64,000 bases of DNA from JBBIQV01 sp964555285 (GCA_964555285.1 CAZKRM010000014.1:16271-80270), one strand, 5' to 3'; shown: positions 41,289 through 52,803, counted from the first letter of the stretch. Program-made: numbers and translations. Notes: generated by a model not told the origin, from the sequence alone.

Positions 41289-42007
41289 CGAACGCAATCG
41301 AGTTGTCGGGTGTCGTCGTCGCGTTACAGGGGCAAGAGTGCGCGAGCGATGTGACCCTTGCGGTAGAGGAGGGTGAGTGTCTGGTCCTCATGGGCCCCAG
41401 CCGGTCCGGAAAAAGTCTCATTCTTGAACTCTGCGCCGGACTGGTCGTCTCTCAGCAAGGGACCGTGCGGGTGTTGGGGCAGGACTGGGCTGGGCTGGAG
41501 GCCGAGGCTGAAATAGATCTCCGGCTGCGCATCGGGACGGTCCTTCAACAACCTGGACTCCTGGGCAATATGACGTTGTACGATAATGTGGCGCTGCCGC
41601 TGCGGTATCACGGCGTTCGCCTTGGAGCGCGCGAAATCGACCGGCTTGTGATGAGCCGGCTTCGATCGATAGGATTGGAAGCGTTGGGGGATCGGTTCCC
41701 GGCCCAATTAAGCCCGGGGGAAGCGCGCTGTGCAGCCATCGCGCGTGCCTTGGTGTTGGAGCCGGAGTTGCTGCTGCTGGACGATCCGGTCGGCGGGTTG
41801 GATACCGACATGGTGGAGCGGCTTAGACGGCATCTCGCCACGACGAGGCAAAGCCGTCGGATGACGGTGGTGCTGACGCTGCGGATCCCGTCGCCGCTTA
41901 TGGACCTTGCCGACCGCGTGGCTGAGGTGCGGGCAGGGCGTATCCATGCCATCAAGAAAAAGAACGATTACGCGGGAGCGCGAAGCGGCAGAAGCGGTTC
42001 AGCCTGA
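41285..42007 (+). CDS. mlaF: MlaF-type ABC ATPase with altered catalytic motifs
   Basis: ATPase of the Mla lipid transporter, 240 residues. Walker A is intact (GPSRSGKS). The signature is changed from LSGGQ/LSGGM to LSPGE. The Walker B Glu is replaced by Asp (LLLLDDPVGGLD instead of DEP), and the His of the switch loop is replaced by Leu (VLTLRIPSPL where MlaF has SHDVP). The adjacent fold, including the D-loop GLD and the C-terminal ADRVAEVRAGRI, remains. Because the coding frame is complete and the gene is coupled to mlaE, it is probably made; the changes predict weak ATP hydrolysis (inference). Confidence 0.9.
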   Translation: MTNAIELSGVVVALQGQECASDVTLAVEEGECLVLMGPSRSGKSLILELCAGLVVSQQGTVRVLGQDWAGLEAEAEIDLRLRIGTVLQQPGLLGNMTLYDNVALPLRYHGVRLGAREIDRLVMSRLRSIGLEALGDRFPAQLSPGEARCAAIARALVLEPELLLLDDPVGGLDTDMVERLRRHLATTRQSRRMTVVLTLRIPSPLMDLADRVAEVRAGRIHAIKKKNDYAGARSGRSGSA

Positions 42008-42056
42008 ACGATTTCCGCAGATGTTCTGAAGAGGCAGCAGTCACTTGAGGTGTCGA

Positions 42057-43043
42057 ATGAAGATGCATTACTCGCATCGCTTATCCAGTAGCCGGATTGC
42101 GCAGATCGTCGGCTTGTTCGTCTTGCTGCCCCTCGTTGGATTGGTGGTCGTGGGCTGGTTTATGGCGAAGGCCGAACACCTGTTCGAGCGGAAGTATCAT
42201 CTGCGGGCAAGCCTCAGCAAATCCTATGGTCTGGAACCCGGTGCGCCGGTCATGATGTCCGGATTCCAGATCGGTCGAGTGCAGCAAGTGGATCTGAACG
42301 ATCGCGGCACGGTGGACGTGTCACTGCAGATGCTGAGCAAATATCAGCGCATGGTCCGTGAGGATTCAGAAGCCTCGGTGATCAAGAGCGGTGTGGTCGT
42401 GGGGCAGACGCAGGTGGACGTCGCGATGGGGACTCCTCAACAGCCGGTGCTCGGCGATGGCGCGACGATCAGGGTCGAGGAGCCGAAGGACCTCGGTGAT
42501 CTCATGGGCGAAGTGCAGCCGGTGTTGGCCGCGGTCAAGACCACGCTGCTCCGCGTCGAAGAAATCACCAAGGATCTCCAAACCACGGTGCAAACAGGCG
42601 GACGGGCGCTCGGCCAGGTCGAACAGGCTGCACAGGAATTGCCCGCGATGGTGTCCACCATTCAGCGCACGGTCGCGTCGGTGGAACGCACGGCGGCGAC
42701 CCTGCCGGAGATCACGGCGACGGTGAAGAAAAGCCTGGTGCTGGTGAATCAGATCGCCGGCGATGTGAAAATGACCACAGGCCAATTGCCCTCCATCATC
42801 GAATCCACACAGGACACGGTCGCGAGCGTGAAGACGCTCACCGAGTCCGTCAACCGAGTCAGTCAGGAGCTGACGCCGCTCCTCCACACCGCCCAGACGA
42901 CCATGGATGACGTGCATACTATTGTGCGAGGGGCCAAGAATACGTTCCCCATCAGCCGCTTCGTCCAGAATGCCGCTCCTGATCAATCCGGGGCGTCGAG
43001 TCAAGGCTTCGTCAGTCTTCGTGGAGATGAGCTCGGCCAGTGA
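42057..43043 (+). CDS. mlaD: MCE-domain lipid-binding protein MlaD
   Basis: Periplasmic, membrane-anchored lipid-binding subunit of the Mla system. An N-terminal membrane helix (about residues 14-36) is followed by one MCE domain (about 45-135; KSYGLEPGAPVMMSGFQIGRV, KSGVVVGQTQVDV). A long coiled-coil tail rich in Thr/Val/Glu (about 150-310) resembles the helical tails that form a bridging tube in some MCE proteins. The ATG at 42057 has GAGG six bases upstream. Its stop overlaps the next gene as GTGA. Confidence 0.93.
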   Translation: MKMHYSHRLSSSRIAQIVGLFVLLPLVGLVVVGWFMAKAEHLFERKYHLRASLSKSYGLEPGAPVMMSGFQIGRVQQVDLNDRGTVDVSLQMLSKYQRMVREDSEASVIKSGVVVGQTQVDVAMGTPQQPVLGDGATIRVEEPKDLGDLMGEVQPVLAAVKTTLLRVEEITKDLQTTVQTGGRALGQVEQAAQELPAMVSTIQRTVASVERTAATLPEITATVKKSLVLVNQIAGDVKMTTGQLPSIIESTQDTVASVKTLTESVNRVSQELTPLLHTAQTTMDDVHTIVRGAKNTFPISRFVQNAAPDQSGASSQGFVSLRGDELGQ

Positions 43044-43984
43044 CCTCGGTATCCTGCCACGCCCGTCTCATCCTGTTGCTCGTGGTGTCGGTGAGTCTTG
43101 CCGGATGCGCCGGGGATACACCCACGGTCGCAACAGGCCCCCTCGCGGCCAGGATCGATCGACTGCACGAACAAGGCCGACGCTGGCTTGGCGAGGGACA
43201 TACCGATCGGGCCAAGCAGGCGTTTGACCAGTCGCGCCGGTTGGCCGAAGGGCTTGACGATGTCCGTCGTGTGATCGGTGCGCTCAACGATCTTGGGTCG
43301 GCCGCGATGGCTGAAGGGGCAGTGGAGCAGGCTGTGCACCTACATCGGCAAGCGCTCACCCTCGCGGAACGACTCGGCGAGTCACCGGTCATGTTGGAAA
43401 CCCTCGGCACCCTCGGGACCGCCCTCCATCGATCGGGTCACCGCGACGAAGCCGCCTCGACGTATAGGCGTGGCCTTCTCGTGGCCGGTCACGTTCAGGA
43501 CCAGCGTGCCGACGCGGTGCTCCGGAACAACCTTGGGTTGGTGTGGCAGGAACAGGGACGGCTCGATGAAGCGGAGCAGGCCTTTCGTCGCGCGCTGGAG
43601 ATCAATCGTGTCATCGACCGGGTGGACGCGGCGGCGGCAAACCATGCGAATCTAGGGCTGCTGCACGAGCAACGGCAGCAATGGATGGAGGCGCATCGGG
43701 AATTTGAACTCGCGCTGGAGTTGGACAAGCGGGGCGAACGGCAGGCGGCCATTGCGGCCGATTTGTCGCGCCTGGCTCGCCTCGCGGCCAAGCAGGGCTT
43801 GACGGAGCAGGCGATGGTCTATGCCGAACGGGCTGCGCGGAGCTATCGCGCGCAGGGCGATTCGAATCGGGCTCGAGCCGAATTACAGCGGGCGCGAGAG
43901 TTCGCACAAGAGCTCCATGCGGGTGAAGAGGTCCGCCGGTTGGACAAGGAGCTTCGGACGTTGAGCGGGGAGCCGGCGCGGTGA
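43040..43984 (+). CDS. TPR-repeat lipoprotein
   Basis: A 314-residue exported protein with a lipobox LAGC (about residue 22) and six to seven tetratricopeptide repeats across the mature chain (for example ALNDLGSAAMAEGAVEQAVH, NNLGLVWQEQGRLDEAEQAF and ADLSRLARLAAKQGLTEQAM). TPR lipoproteins serve as protein-binding scaffolds. It takes the place of MlaC/MlaB genes in the operon, so it may help organise the lipid transport complex (inference). GTG start overlapping mlaD. Confidence 0.85.
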   Translation: MTSVSCHARLILLLVVSVSLAGCAGDTPTVATGPLAARIDRLHEQGRRWLGEGHTDRAKQAFDQSRRLAEGLDDVRRVIGALNDLGSAAMAEGAVEQAVHLHRQALTLAERLGESPVMLETLGTLGTALHRSGHRDEAASTYRRGLLVAGHVQDQRADAVLRNNLGLVWQEQGRLDEAEQAFRRALEINRVIDRVDAAAANHANLGLLHEQRQQWMEAHREFELALELDKRGERQAAIAADLSRLARLAAKQGLTEQAMVYAERAARSYRAQGDSNRARAELQRAREFAQELHAGEEVRRLDKELRTLSGEPAR

Positions 43985-44065
43985 CACAGTGGCTTCTGTC
44001 GTGGAGAAGCCGGGATGCCGCTGAACTGAAGTTGGGTCAGGGCCGACGGCAGGCGGCCGGGCGCG

Positions 44066-46414
44066 CTACTTAATGGCGACCGCCTTGACTTGTTTGTAGG
44101 TGGTGAGACCCTGCAGCACCTTCTCGATACCATCCTGGACCAGGGTGGACATGCCTTCCTCGATCGCCGCATTCACCATTTCCTCGGTCTTGGCCTTGTT
44201 CTGAATCATCCGCTTCATCCGGTCGGTGCCGAGCAGCAACTCATGGAGCGCGATCCGTCCCTTGTGGCCGGAGTGATTGCAGGCTTCGCAGCCTTTTCCC
44301 CGGAAGAGCTTAAAGTGGTCGTCGTAATGGATGCCACGCTTGTCCCACATCTCGGGGCCATAGCCCTGGCGCAGCTCGTCGAACTCTTCCTGCGGCGGAT
44401 GGTAGGATTCTTTGCAATCTTTGCAGATGCGTTTGGCTAACCGCTGGGCCATCACACCCAACATGGCATCGGCGAAGCTGAAGGAATCGCAGCCCATGTC
44501 CAACAGCCGGGTGATGGTCTCGACCGAGCTATTGGTGTGCAAGGTGCTCAAGACCAAATGACCGGTGAGCGACGCCTCAATGCCGATCTCCGCCGTTTCC
44601 TTATCCCGCATTTCGCCGACCATGATGACGTCCGGGTCGGCCCGGAGGAAGGCGCGCATGGCGGCGGCGAACGTGAAGCCGATCTTCGCCTGAACCTGCA
44701 CCTGGCGCAGGCCATACTGGGTGATTTCGACGGGGTCCTCGGCGGTCCAGATTTTCCGCTCGGGCCGGTTGATGTGGCCCAACGTGGAGTGGAGCGTGGT
44801 GGTCTTGCCGGATCCGGTGGGTCCGACACAGAGGATGATGCCATAGGGTTTTTCGGCGATCTTCTTGAGCTCGCGGAGGTTCCGTTCGGAAAAGCCCATC
44901 TTATCGATGGGCAGCGGTTCGCTCGCGGCGAGCAGACGCATGACGATGTCTTCGTTGTACCCGGCCGTAGGGACGGTGGCGACGCGGAGTTCGATCTCTT
45001 TGTTCTCTCCCAGTTTGAATTTAATCTTGCCGTCTTGCGGTTTGCGGCGCTCGGCGATATCGAGGCACGCCATGATCTTCAAGCGGGAGACGATGGCGCG
45101 CCGGTAGCTCGGGGGGATCTTCATATACTCAAAACAACTGCCGTCTACCCGGAACCGGACCAGCGTTTCGCGTTTCTCTCCGTAGGGCTCGATGTGAATG
45201 TCCGACACGCCCTGTCGATAGGCGTCCGCGATGATCTGGTTGGCTAACCGCACGATGGCGCTGTCGTTCTCATCCAGGCCGGCAGCGGCTGCGTCTTCCG
45301 TCGCCTCCAGTTGGGCTTCCGTGACCAACTCGCCCAGAATGTCCGAAACGTTCTCATTGAGTTTGGAGGTGTCGTCGGCCGGGGCTGTGGAGATGCCGAG
45401 GAATTGCGCGATGTCGCGGCGAAGGCTGACGGCAAACCGGATGTTGAGTCCTGGGAACGTGCGCTTGATGTCCTGGACGCGATCCAGGTCGCCCGGGTCG
45501 TCGGTGAGGATTTCGATCGCGCTCTTGTCGCGCTTGAGCGGCATCCAGTAGTTCTTCTTGAGATAGTCGATGTTCAGATTCTTGAGCAGTTCCACATCGA
45601 CAATCGTGCGCTCGCTGTATTCGATATAGGGGCACTTGTGGAACTGCGCGAGGGACTTGCCGATGTCCCCTTTGGGGACTCTGTATTTCTCGATCAGGAG
45701 CGTTTCCATGTCCGTCTGGCCTTTGCGGGACTCGGCAATGGCGGCTTCCAACTCGTTCTGGGCAATCCTGTTGTTCGCCACGAGGTAATCGAATTTGGTG
45801 GGCGTCTTCTTGGAAAGCTTGCGGAGGTTGTAGAAGGCGATGCCGAGCGCTTTCGCAATCTCGGCGACGGATTCCTCGTCCTTGCGGGTAAAGCACCCTC
45901 CGCTCTTCTTGTTCAACAGCTGCAAGACGCCCATCAAGTACTTGTTGTCGGCGACGATCGGATAGGTCAGCACCTGTTTCGTCCTGAACCCCGTTTTTTT
46001 ATCGAAGGAGTGGTTATGGACAAGCGACGTATGGATGCCCGACAGCTCGGCCTGGTTGTAGGCGTCGGCGATGTTGACCGGCCGCAGGTATTTGGCGCTG
46101 AAACCGGCGAGACTTTCTTCACTGATGGGAACGCGAATGACTTGAATGGTGTCGATATCGGGAGTTTTCGAGTAGATCTCTTTCTTGTCCGGGTCCACGG
46201 CGTAGATCGTCATTTCTTCTGCGTCGAATAGACTGAGCATGTCATGGTGTAAATCGAGCAAGATGTGATCGATGTCGCTGGCTGCATGGATTTGGTTGGT
46301 GATGCGTTTGACGTGTTCGGCGTACTCGACCTTCTGTTGGAGTTCGTGCAGGTTGTGAGGGCTGGCTTTGACTTGCATCAGAAGAGCCGTTCCGGATGAG
46401 TCGGGTCGTTCCAC
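44066..46414 (-). CDS. GAF-domain PilB/GspE-type assembly ATPase
   Basis: Assembly ATPase of the type II/IV pilus family with an extra sensory domain, 782 residues. Order: GAF-like domain (about 40-190; LLDLHHDMLSLFDAEEMTIYAV and VLTYPIVADNKYLMGVLQLLN), MshEN/T2SSE_N domain (about 220-330) and the ATPase core, with Walker A GPTGSGKTTT, GEMRDKETAEIGIEASLTGH and zinc-site Cys pairs (CKDC ... CEAC). It is paralogous to the GspE at 1734. The GAF domain suggests control by a small ligand or redox state. The GTG start at 46414 is used; the ATG at 46378 is an alternative. It is followed by proS on the same strand. Confidence 0.92.
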   Translation of the reverse strand: MERPDSSGTALLMQVKASPHNLHELQQKVEYAEHVKRITNQIHAASDIDHILLDLHHDMLSLFDAEEMTIYAVDPDKKEIYSKTPDIDTIQVIRVPISEESLAGFSAKYLRPVNIADAYNQAELSGIHTSLVHNHSFDKKTGFRTKQVLTYPIVADNKYLMGVLQLLNKKSGGCFTRKDEESVAEIAKALGIAFYNLRKLSKKTPTKFDYLVANNRIAQNELEAAIAESRKGQTDMETLLIEKYRVPKGDIGKSLAQFHKCPYIEYSERTIVDVELLKNLNIDYLKKNYWMPLKRDKSAIEILTDDPGDLDRVQDIKRTFPGLNIRFAVSLRRDIAQFLGISTAPADDTSKLNENVSDILGELVTEAQLEATEDAAAAGLDENDSAIVRLANQIIADAYRQGVSDIHIEPYGEKRETLVRFRVDGSCFEYMKIPPSYRRAIVSRLKIMACLDIAERRKPQDGKIKFKLGENKEIELRVATVPTAGYNEDIVMRLLAASEPLPIDKMGFSERNLRELKKIAEKPYGIILCVGPTGSGKTTTLHSTLGHINRPERKIWTAEDPVEITQYGLRQVQVQAKIGFTFAAAMRAFLRADPDVIMVGEMRDKETAEIGIEASLTGHLVLSTLHTNSSVETITRLLDMGCDSFSFADAMLGVMAQRLAKRICKDCKESYHPPQEEFDELRQGYGPEMWDKRGIHYDDHFKLFRGKGCEACNHSGHKGRIALHELLLGTDRMKRMIQNKAKTEEMVNAAIEEGMSTLVQDGIEKVLQGLTTYKQVKAVAIK

Positions 46415-46578
46415 CTCGATGTGCGTCGCCGAGATGAAGACCGTCAGTTCGGAATCGCCGAGTGGAACAATCGTGGTTCAGTGTAGCTCAATGTCCTGCG
46501 AAGGCAAGGGAAACGCGCTTTCGTACTGGGCGAGCGGGGCTTCCAGATGGGTGGTGGAAGAGAACGGGTGCTGAGGCC

Positions 46579-48294
<1,716 letters not shown>

Positions 48295-48300
48295 GTCGGG

Positions 48301-49686
48301 CTAGCGGATGAAGAGGCGTTCCAGATCGTTCCAAAAGGCAAAGATCATAATGCCGACGAGCAGGAGCAAGCCGACTTGCTGCGCCAATTCTCGTTGCCGT
48401 TCACCAAGCGGTTTGCGGAGAATACCCTCGATGGCGAAAAACAGCAAATGTCCTCCATCCAGAATGGGGATGGGAAGGAGGTTTAAGACACCGAGGTTGA
48501 TGCTGAGAATGGCGATAAGGAAGATGACGCTGGAGGCACCTTGTTCCGCAGCCTCACCGGAAATCTTGGCAATGGTCAACGGCCCGCCGATGTTCTTGCT
48601 GGAGATGTCGCCCACCACCATCTTGTAGATGCCGACGACGGTCAGTTCAGTCCACCCCCACGTCGCTTGAAGACCCAGCAGGGGGGCCAGCAGCGGATTC
48701 GAGGTCTGGATGATCGAACGGCTCTGGGCCGACACCCCGATTTTCCCGATCTCGCCCGGTTTGCCGTCGATCGTCACTTTTTCGGCAGCGGGGGTCACTG
48801 ACAGGGAGACGACCTGTCCCCCACGCTGCACCTCAACGTGCAACGGTTGGTTGGGGTGGTCCCGCACAATCCCGGTCATCTGGGACCATGTGCGGATGTC
48901 GTGCCCGTCGATGCGGACGACCCGGTCGCCTTCTTTAACCCCGGCTTCCATCGCCCGAGAGCCTGCCATGACGGCGGTGATCACGGGCGCGCGCTCCTCA
49001 ATACCCAGGCGGTAGACGGGCTTGCCATTCTCCGGATTTTGGGTCGCCGTGGGAGTGACGAGCAGCGTTTTGATTTGTTCTTCACGGCGAAGATCTAGTG
49101 TGAGTTGCTTACCGTTGCTCTTCTCGATCAGGTCGAGCAATTCCGTGTTGGTGGAGATATCCCGGTCGTTGATGCGTATGATGCGGTCCCCCGGTTTAAC
49201 GCCTGCAAGATCTGCCGGCGACCCAGGAAGGACGGCTTCGACCTCGGAGACGATGTCTTTCACGGTCGGGACCGGCAAGGCCAGTCCCACTGCGAGGCAT
49301 GTGGTGTAGATGAGGTATGTCAGAAGGAAATTGAATCCAGGCCCGGCTGCGACCACGAGCATTTTGCTGAGGAGGGGCTTGTGGGCGAAAGACCGCTGGC
49401 GGTCCTCTGCCGTGATCGCATCGGCCTCCTCTTCTCCGAACAGCTTGACATACCCCCCCAGCGGAACTGCCGAGACGAGGTATTCCGTCTCGCCCACTTG
49501 TCGTCCAAACAGTTTCGGGCCGAAACCGAGGGAGAACTTGAGCACTTTGACACCGACCCAGCGCGCGGCCAGAAAATGGCCGAGTTCGTGGAAGGCGACC
49601 AACACACCGAGCACCACGAGAAACCACCATGCCTTCTGGAGGATGAGCCACACGGTGTCAGGCGACCATGTCAAAGCGGAGAACAC
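48301..49686 (-). CDS. rseP: Site-2 intramembrane zinc protease RseP
   Basis: Membrane protease that releases sigma factors or degrades remnant signal peptides. The 461-residue protein has the catalytic HELGHFLAARWVG near residue 30, two PDZ domains (about residues 130-210 and 215-295) and the C-terminal NLLPIPILDGGHL metal-ligand motif. Four to five membrane helices surround these. It follows dxr (90-base gap) and ends six bases before proS, matching the classic envelope cluster. Confidence 0.96.
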   Translation of the reverse strand: MFSALTWSPDTVWLILQKAWWFLVVLGVLVAFHELGHFLAARWVGVKVLKFSLGFGPKLFGRQVGETEYLVSAVPLGGYVKLFGEEEADAITAEDRQRSFAHKPLLSKMLVVAAGPGFNFLLTYLIYTTCLAVGLALPVPTVKDIVSEVEAVLPGSPADLAGVKPGDRIIRINDRDISTNTELLDLIEKSNGKQLTLDLRREEQIKTLLVTPTATQNPENGKPVYRLGIEERAPVITAVMAGSRAMEAGVKEGDRVVRIDGHDIRTWSQMTGIVRDHPNQPLHVEVQRGGQVVSLSVTPAAEKVTIDGKPGEIGKIGVSAQSRSIIQTSNPLLAPLLGLQATWGWTELTVVGIYKMVVGDISSKNIGGPLTIAKISGEAAEQGASSVIFLIAILSINLGVLNLLPIPILDGGHLLFFAIEGILRKPLGERQRELAQQVGLLLLVGIMIFAFWNDLERLFIR

Positions 49687-49775
49687 GAGATGTACTCCTC
49701 GAAATGAAAGGATGCGGTTCAGGTCAAGATTGAGTCGGAACTGTACTGAGCCTCAACCTTAGCCTTTGGACAATT

Positions 49776-50936
49776 CTACCTCGTGAGCGCATGCACGAGC
49801 GATTCGGCTTTCTCTCGCGCCCACCGGTCGGCTTCAAGGGCGTCCTCGATAGACTCGACCGGTTGCACCTGGTGGGCATCCATGGTGCTGCGGATGATCT
49901 CGGGGATGTCGGTGAACCGAATCCCTTCCTGAAGATAGGCCTCCACGGCGATCTCGTTGGCGGCATTCATGACGGCGGGCATGGTGCCGCCGATGCGCAG
50001 CGAATCATAGCCCAACCGCAGGCACGGAAAGCGGCTGTGGTCCGGTTGAAAGAACGTCAGCGTTCCCACAGCGACCAGATCCAGCGACGGCAAATCCAAG
50101 GGCATCCGTTCGGGGTAGCGCATGGCGTATGAAATAGGCGTCCGCATGTCCGGCAGTCCGAGTTGCGCGATGACCGACCGATCTTCATATTCTACCAGAG
50201 AATGGATGATGCTCTCGCGATGCACCAGCACGTGAATGCGCGTCTCGGGAATGTCGAAGAGCCAGCGAGCTTCCACGACTTCCAGCCCCTTGTTCATCAT
50301 GGTCGCCGAGTCGATCGTGATCTTGGCTCCCATCTTCCAATTCGGATGTTGCAGAGCCCGCTCGGGTGTTACGTCGGGAAGGGCCTCGCGGGTGAATTCC
50401 CATAGCGGGCCGCCGGAGGCCGTGAGGATGAGCCTGCGGACGTCTTCGTGCCGATGCCCTTCCAATGACTGGAAGATCGCGCTGTGCTCGCTGTCCACCG
50501 GGAAGATCCGCACGCCGTACTTCCTGGCCTCCTCCTGCATCAGCTGACCGGCCATGACCATCGGTTCTTTGTTCGCAAGTGCGATGTGTTTGCCGGACTC
50601 GATCGCAGCCAGCGTCGGCAGCAACCCTGCACCTCCGACGATTGCGGAGATGACCAGTGAGGCTTCCGCCGCTCGTGCGACCTGGGCGACGCCTTCCGGG
50701 CCGGAGAAAATCTCGACCGGCAAGCCGGCGCACCGTGTGCGGAGCCGAGCGGCAGCGGCCTCGTTGGAGAGGGCTGCGGAGGCCGGCTTATACTTGCGAA
50801 CCTGCGCTTCAAGTTTCTCGTCGTTCGAGCCGGCCGTGAGGCCGACGACCCGGAACTCGCCGGGACATCGGTCGACGATGTCCAGCGTGTTGGTGCCGAT
50901 CGAGCCGGTGGAGCCGAGGATCACGATGTTCTTCAT
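49776..50936 (-). CDS. dxr: 1-deoxy-D-xylulose 5-phosphate reductoisomerase
   Basis: Second step of the methylerythritol phosphate pathway to isoprenoids: converts DXP to MEP with NADPH and a divalent metal. The 386-residue protein starts with MKNIVILGSTGSIGTNTLDIV (NADPH-binding loop) and carries VDSEHSAIFQSL, LTASGGPLWEF and MNKGLEVVEARWLF. These hold the metal ligands and fosmidomycin-site residues. Frame open upstream, but this ATG matches the family start. Supplies precursors to uppS in the same cluster. Confidence 0.97.
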   Translation of the reverse strand: MKNIVILGSTGSIGTNTLDIVDRCPGEFRVVGLTAGSNDEKLEAQVRKYKPASAALSNEAAAARLRTRCAGLPVEIFSGPEGVAQVARAAEASLVISAIVGGAGLLPTLAAIESGKHIALANKEPMVMAGQLMQEEARKYGVRIFPVDSEHSAIFQSLEGHRHEDVRRLILTASGGPLWEFTREALPDVTPERALQHPNWKMGAKITIDSATMMNKGLEVVEARWLFDIPETRIHVLVHRESIIHSLVEYEDRSVIAQLGLPDMRTPISYAMRYPERMPLDLPSLDLVAVGTLTFFQPDHSRFPCLRLGYDSLRIGGTMPAVMNAANEIAVEAYLQEGIRFTDIPEIIRSTMDAHQVQPVESIEDALEADRWAREKAESLVHALTR

Positions 50937-50991
50937 GGGATCTCCCGTCGATTTCGTCCGGTGCAAGGAGACAGGTCTTCCGCCTCACCCC

Positions 50992-51870
50992 TTACGCCTT
51001 CACCAGCGTGACATAGTAGTAGAAGGCCGGTCCTGTAAACAAGAGACTGTCGAGCCGGTCCAGCATTCCTCCATGGCCGGGAATCAGTCCGCCGGAGTCC
51101 TTGACCCCTGCGCTGCGTTTCAGAAGAGACTCCGCCAGGTCTCCCATCACGCCCGCGGTTGTTAACAGGAGACCGAGTATCCAACAATCGATCGGGCTGA
51201 ACGTGGGGACGAACCACGCTCTAGCCACGTGCGCCAGGATCACGGACAGGATGAGTCCACCGATGAGGCCTTCAACGGTTTTGTTGGGACTAATGCGTGG
51301 GGCGAGCCGATGTCGGCCCAACAGGGTCCCGGCATAATAGGCGCCGGTATCTCCGGCCCATGTAATCAAGACCAGGAAGAAAATCAAGAACGTGCCGTCT
51401 GCGAGCGATCGTGTGAGTGGGAGATAGCTCAACGTCAGGCCGATGTACAGGACGCCGAATACCAGGATGGCGCTATCCATCAAGCACCGGCGGATGTCGG
51501 CTTGAAAAGCCAGGGGAGTCAGGAGCGCGAAAAAAAGTGCCGTCAGGACAGAGACTCGTTCCGACAGCATGTCAGGCCATTGTGCGCTGACCAGCAGCAG
51601 GCTCAGCGCGACGAATCCTCCCACGGTGGCAGGCACGAGATTCTTATCCTGAAAGTGCAGTCGGTAGAACTCGCCTAATGCCAGGATACCAGCCGCGAGC
51701 ACGAGCGAGAAGAAGGCGACGGGCGGGAGGTACCGCACGAGTCCATAAAACAACGGGATGAAGAAGACGGCAGCATAGACGCGTTGCGCGTCAAAGCGTC
51801 GCCCCCCTGCCGGCAATGCGCCGGCAGATGTTTGATGATCCGTTCCGCACTCAAGTGTTCGAGGTTTCAC
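50992..51870 (-). CDS. cdsA: Phosphatidate cytidylyltransferase
   Basis: Makes CDP-diacylglycerol from phosphatidate and CTP, the branch point of phospholipid synthesis. The 292-residue integral membrane protein has about eight hydrophobic segments and the signature block SPNKTVEGLIGGLILS followed by DLAESLLKRSAGVKDSG...PGHGGMLDRLDSL. An N-terminal extension of ~25 hydrophilic residues before the first helix is longer than usual; a shorter start is possible. It lies 9 bases after uppS. Confidence 0.95.
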   Translation of the reverse strand: MKPRTLECGTDHQTSAGALPAGGRRFDAQRVYAAVFFIPLFYGLVRYLPPVAFFSLVLAAGILALGEFYRLHFQDKNLVPATVGGFVALSLLLVSAQWPDMLSERVSVLTALFFALLTPLAFQADIRRCLMDSAILVFGVLYIGLTLSYLPLTRSLADGTFLIFFLVLITWAGDTGAYYAGTLLGRHRLAPRISPNKTVEGLIGGLILSVILAHVARAWFVPTFSPIDCWILGLLLTTAGVMGDLAESLLKRSAGVKDSGGLIPGHGGMLDRLDSLLFTGPAFYYYVTLVKA

Positions 51871-51879
51871 AGAAAGGTG

Positions 51880-52665
51880 TTAGGAGGACATACTGCTGAG
51901 GACTCTGCCAAATCGCCGGTCGCGCCGCTGGTACTCCAGCAGGGCAAGCAGCGCTTCGCGGCGGCGAAAATCGGGCCACAGAGTAGTGGTGAAGTACAGT
52001 TCGGTATAGGCCAACTGCCAGAGTAGAAAATTGCTGATGCGGGTTTCGCCGCTGGTGCGAATCAAGAGGTCAGGGTCGGGCAGCCCACGGGTCATCAGGT
52101 AATTGGCGAACAGTGGTTCGTCGATGTCATCGGCAGGCAAGGCACCTTGCCGGACGGCATCCGCAATCCGGCGAACGGCCTCGACGATCTCGGAACGGCC
52201 ACCATAGCTGAGGGCAACCGTCAAGGTGAGCTTCTCAAGATGCGAGGTCTCCTGCTCGGTTGCCCGCACCCATCGGAGTGCAGATGCCGGCAAGGCGTCG
52301 AGCCGCCCGATTGTACGGAAGCGGACACCCTGTTCAATCAGACTCGTACGTTCGGTGGACAAGTAATGTTCCAGCAGGCTCATCAGGGCATTGATTTCCT
52401 GCGCTGGACGGTTCCAATTTTCCTGAGAAAAGGCATAGATGGTGAGCGCCGGTATGCCGAGTTCAAGGCAGAGCGCGATCAGCTCGCGGACGGATTTAAT
52501 GCCTTCCCGATGTCCGGCAATGCGTGGAAGGCTACGCAGCTCAGCCCACCGTCCATTGCCGTCCATGATCACCGCGACATGTTTCGGCAGGAGGTCTGGG
52601 TCCAGTTTCGCGAGCAGGTCGGTTTCTGAAAGGTGGTCTGTGCTTGAAGTCGGGCTATTGGCCAT
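51880..52665 (-). CDS. uppS: Isoprenyl (undecaprenyl) diphosphate synthase
   Basis: Elongates farnesyl diphosphate with isopentenyl diphosphate to the cis-polyprenyl carrier lipid of cell wall synthesis. The 261-residue protein has VAVIMDGNGRWAE (catalytic Asp and phosphate loop), GHREGIKSVRELI, YAFSQENWNRP and DLLIRTSGETRISNFLLWQ. The frame continues upstream to ~52761; ATG 52665 is chosen because the first ~30 extra residues are Arg-rich and unlike the family. First gene of the minus-strand cluster, divergent from tldD across a ~200-base control region. Confidence 0.96.
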   Translation of the reverse strand: MANSPTSSTDHLSETDLLAKLDPDLLPKHVAVIMDGNGRWAELRSLPRIAGHREGIKSVRELIALCLELGIPALTIYAFSQENWNRPAQEINALMSLLEHYLSTERTSLIEQGVRFRTIGRLDALPASALRWVRATEQETSHLEKLTLTVALSYGGRSEIVEAVRRIADAVRQGALPADDIDEPLFANYLMTRGLPDPDLLIRTSGETRISNFLLWQLAYTELYFTTTLWPDFRRREALLALLEYQRRDRRFGRVLSSMSS

Positions 52666-52803
52666 AGAGGAGCGTGGTGGTCCTTTCCATTTCGATCTGT
52701 TTCGTGTGGCAGGTAGGGTCAGTCTACCGGCGGGACAGCGGAAAGTCAAACGCAATCTCAAAAAAACTCCTGCAAAAGCAGAAGGTTCCAGCGTATCGTT
52801 CCA

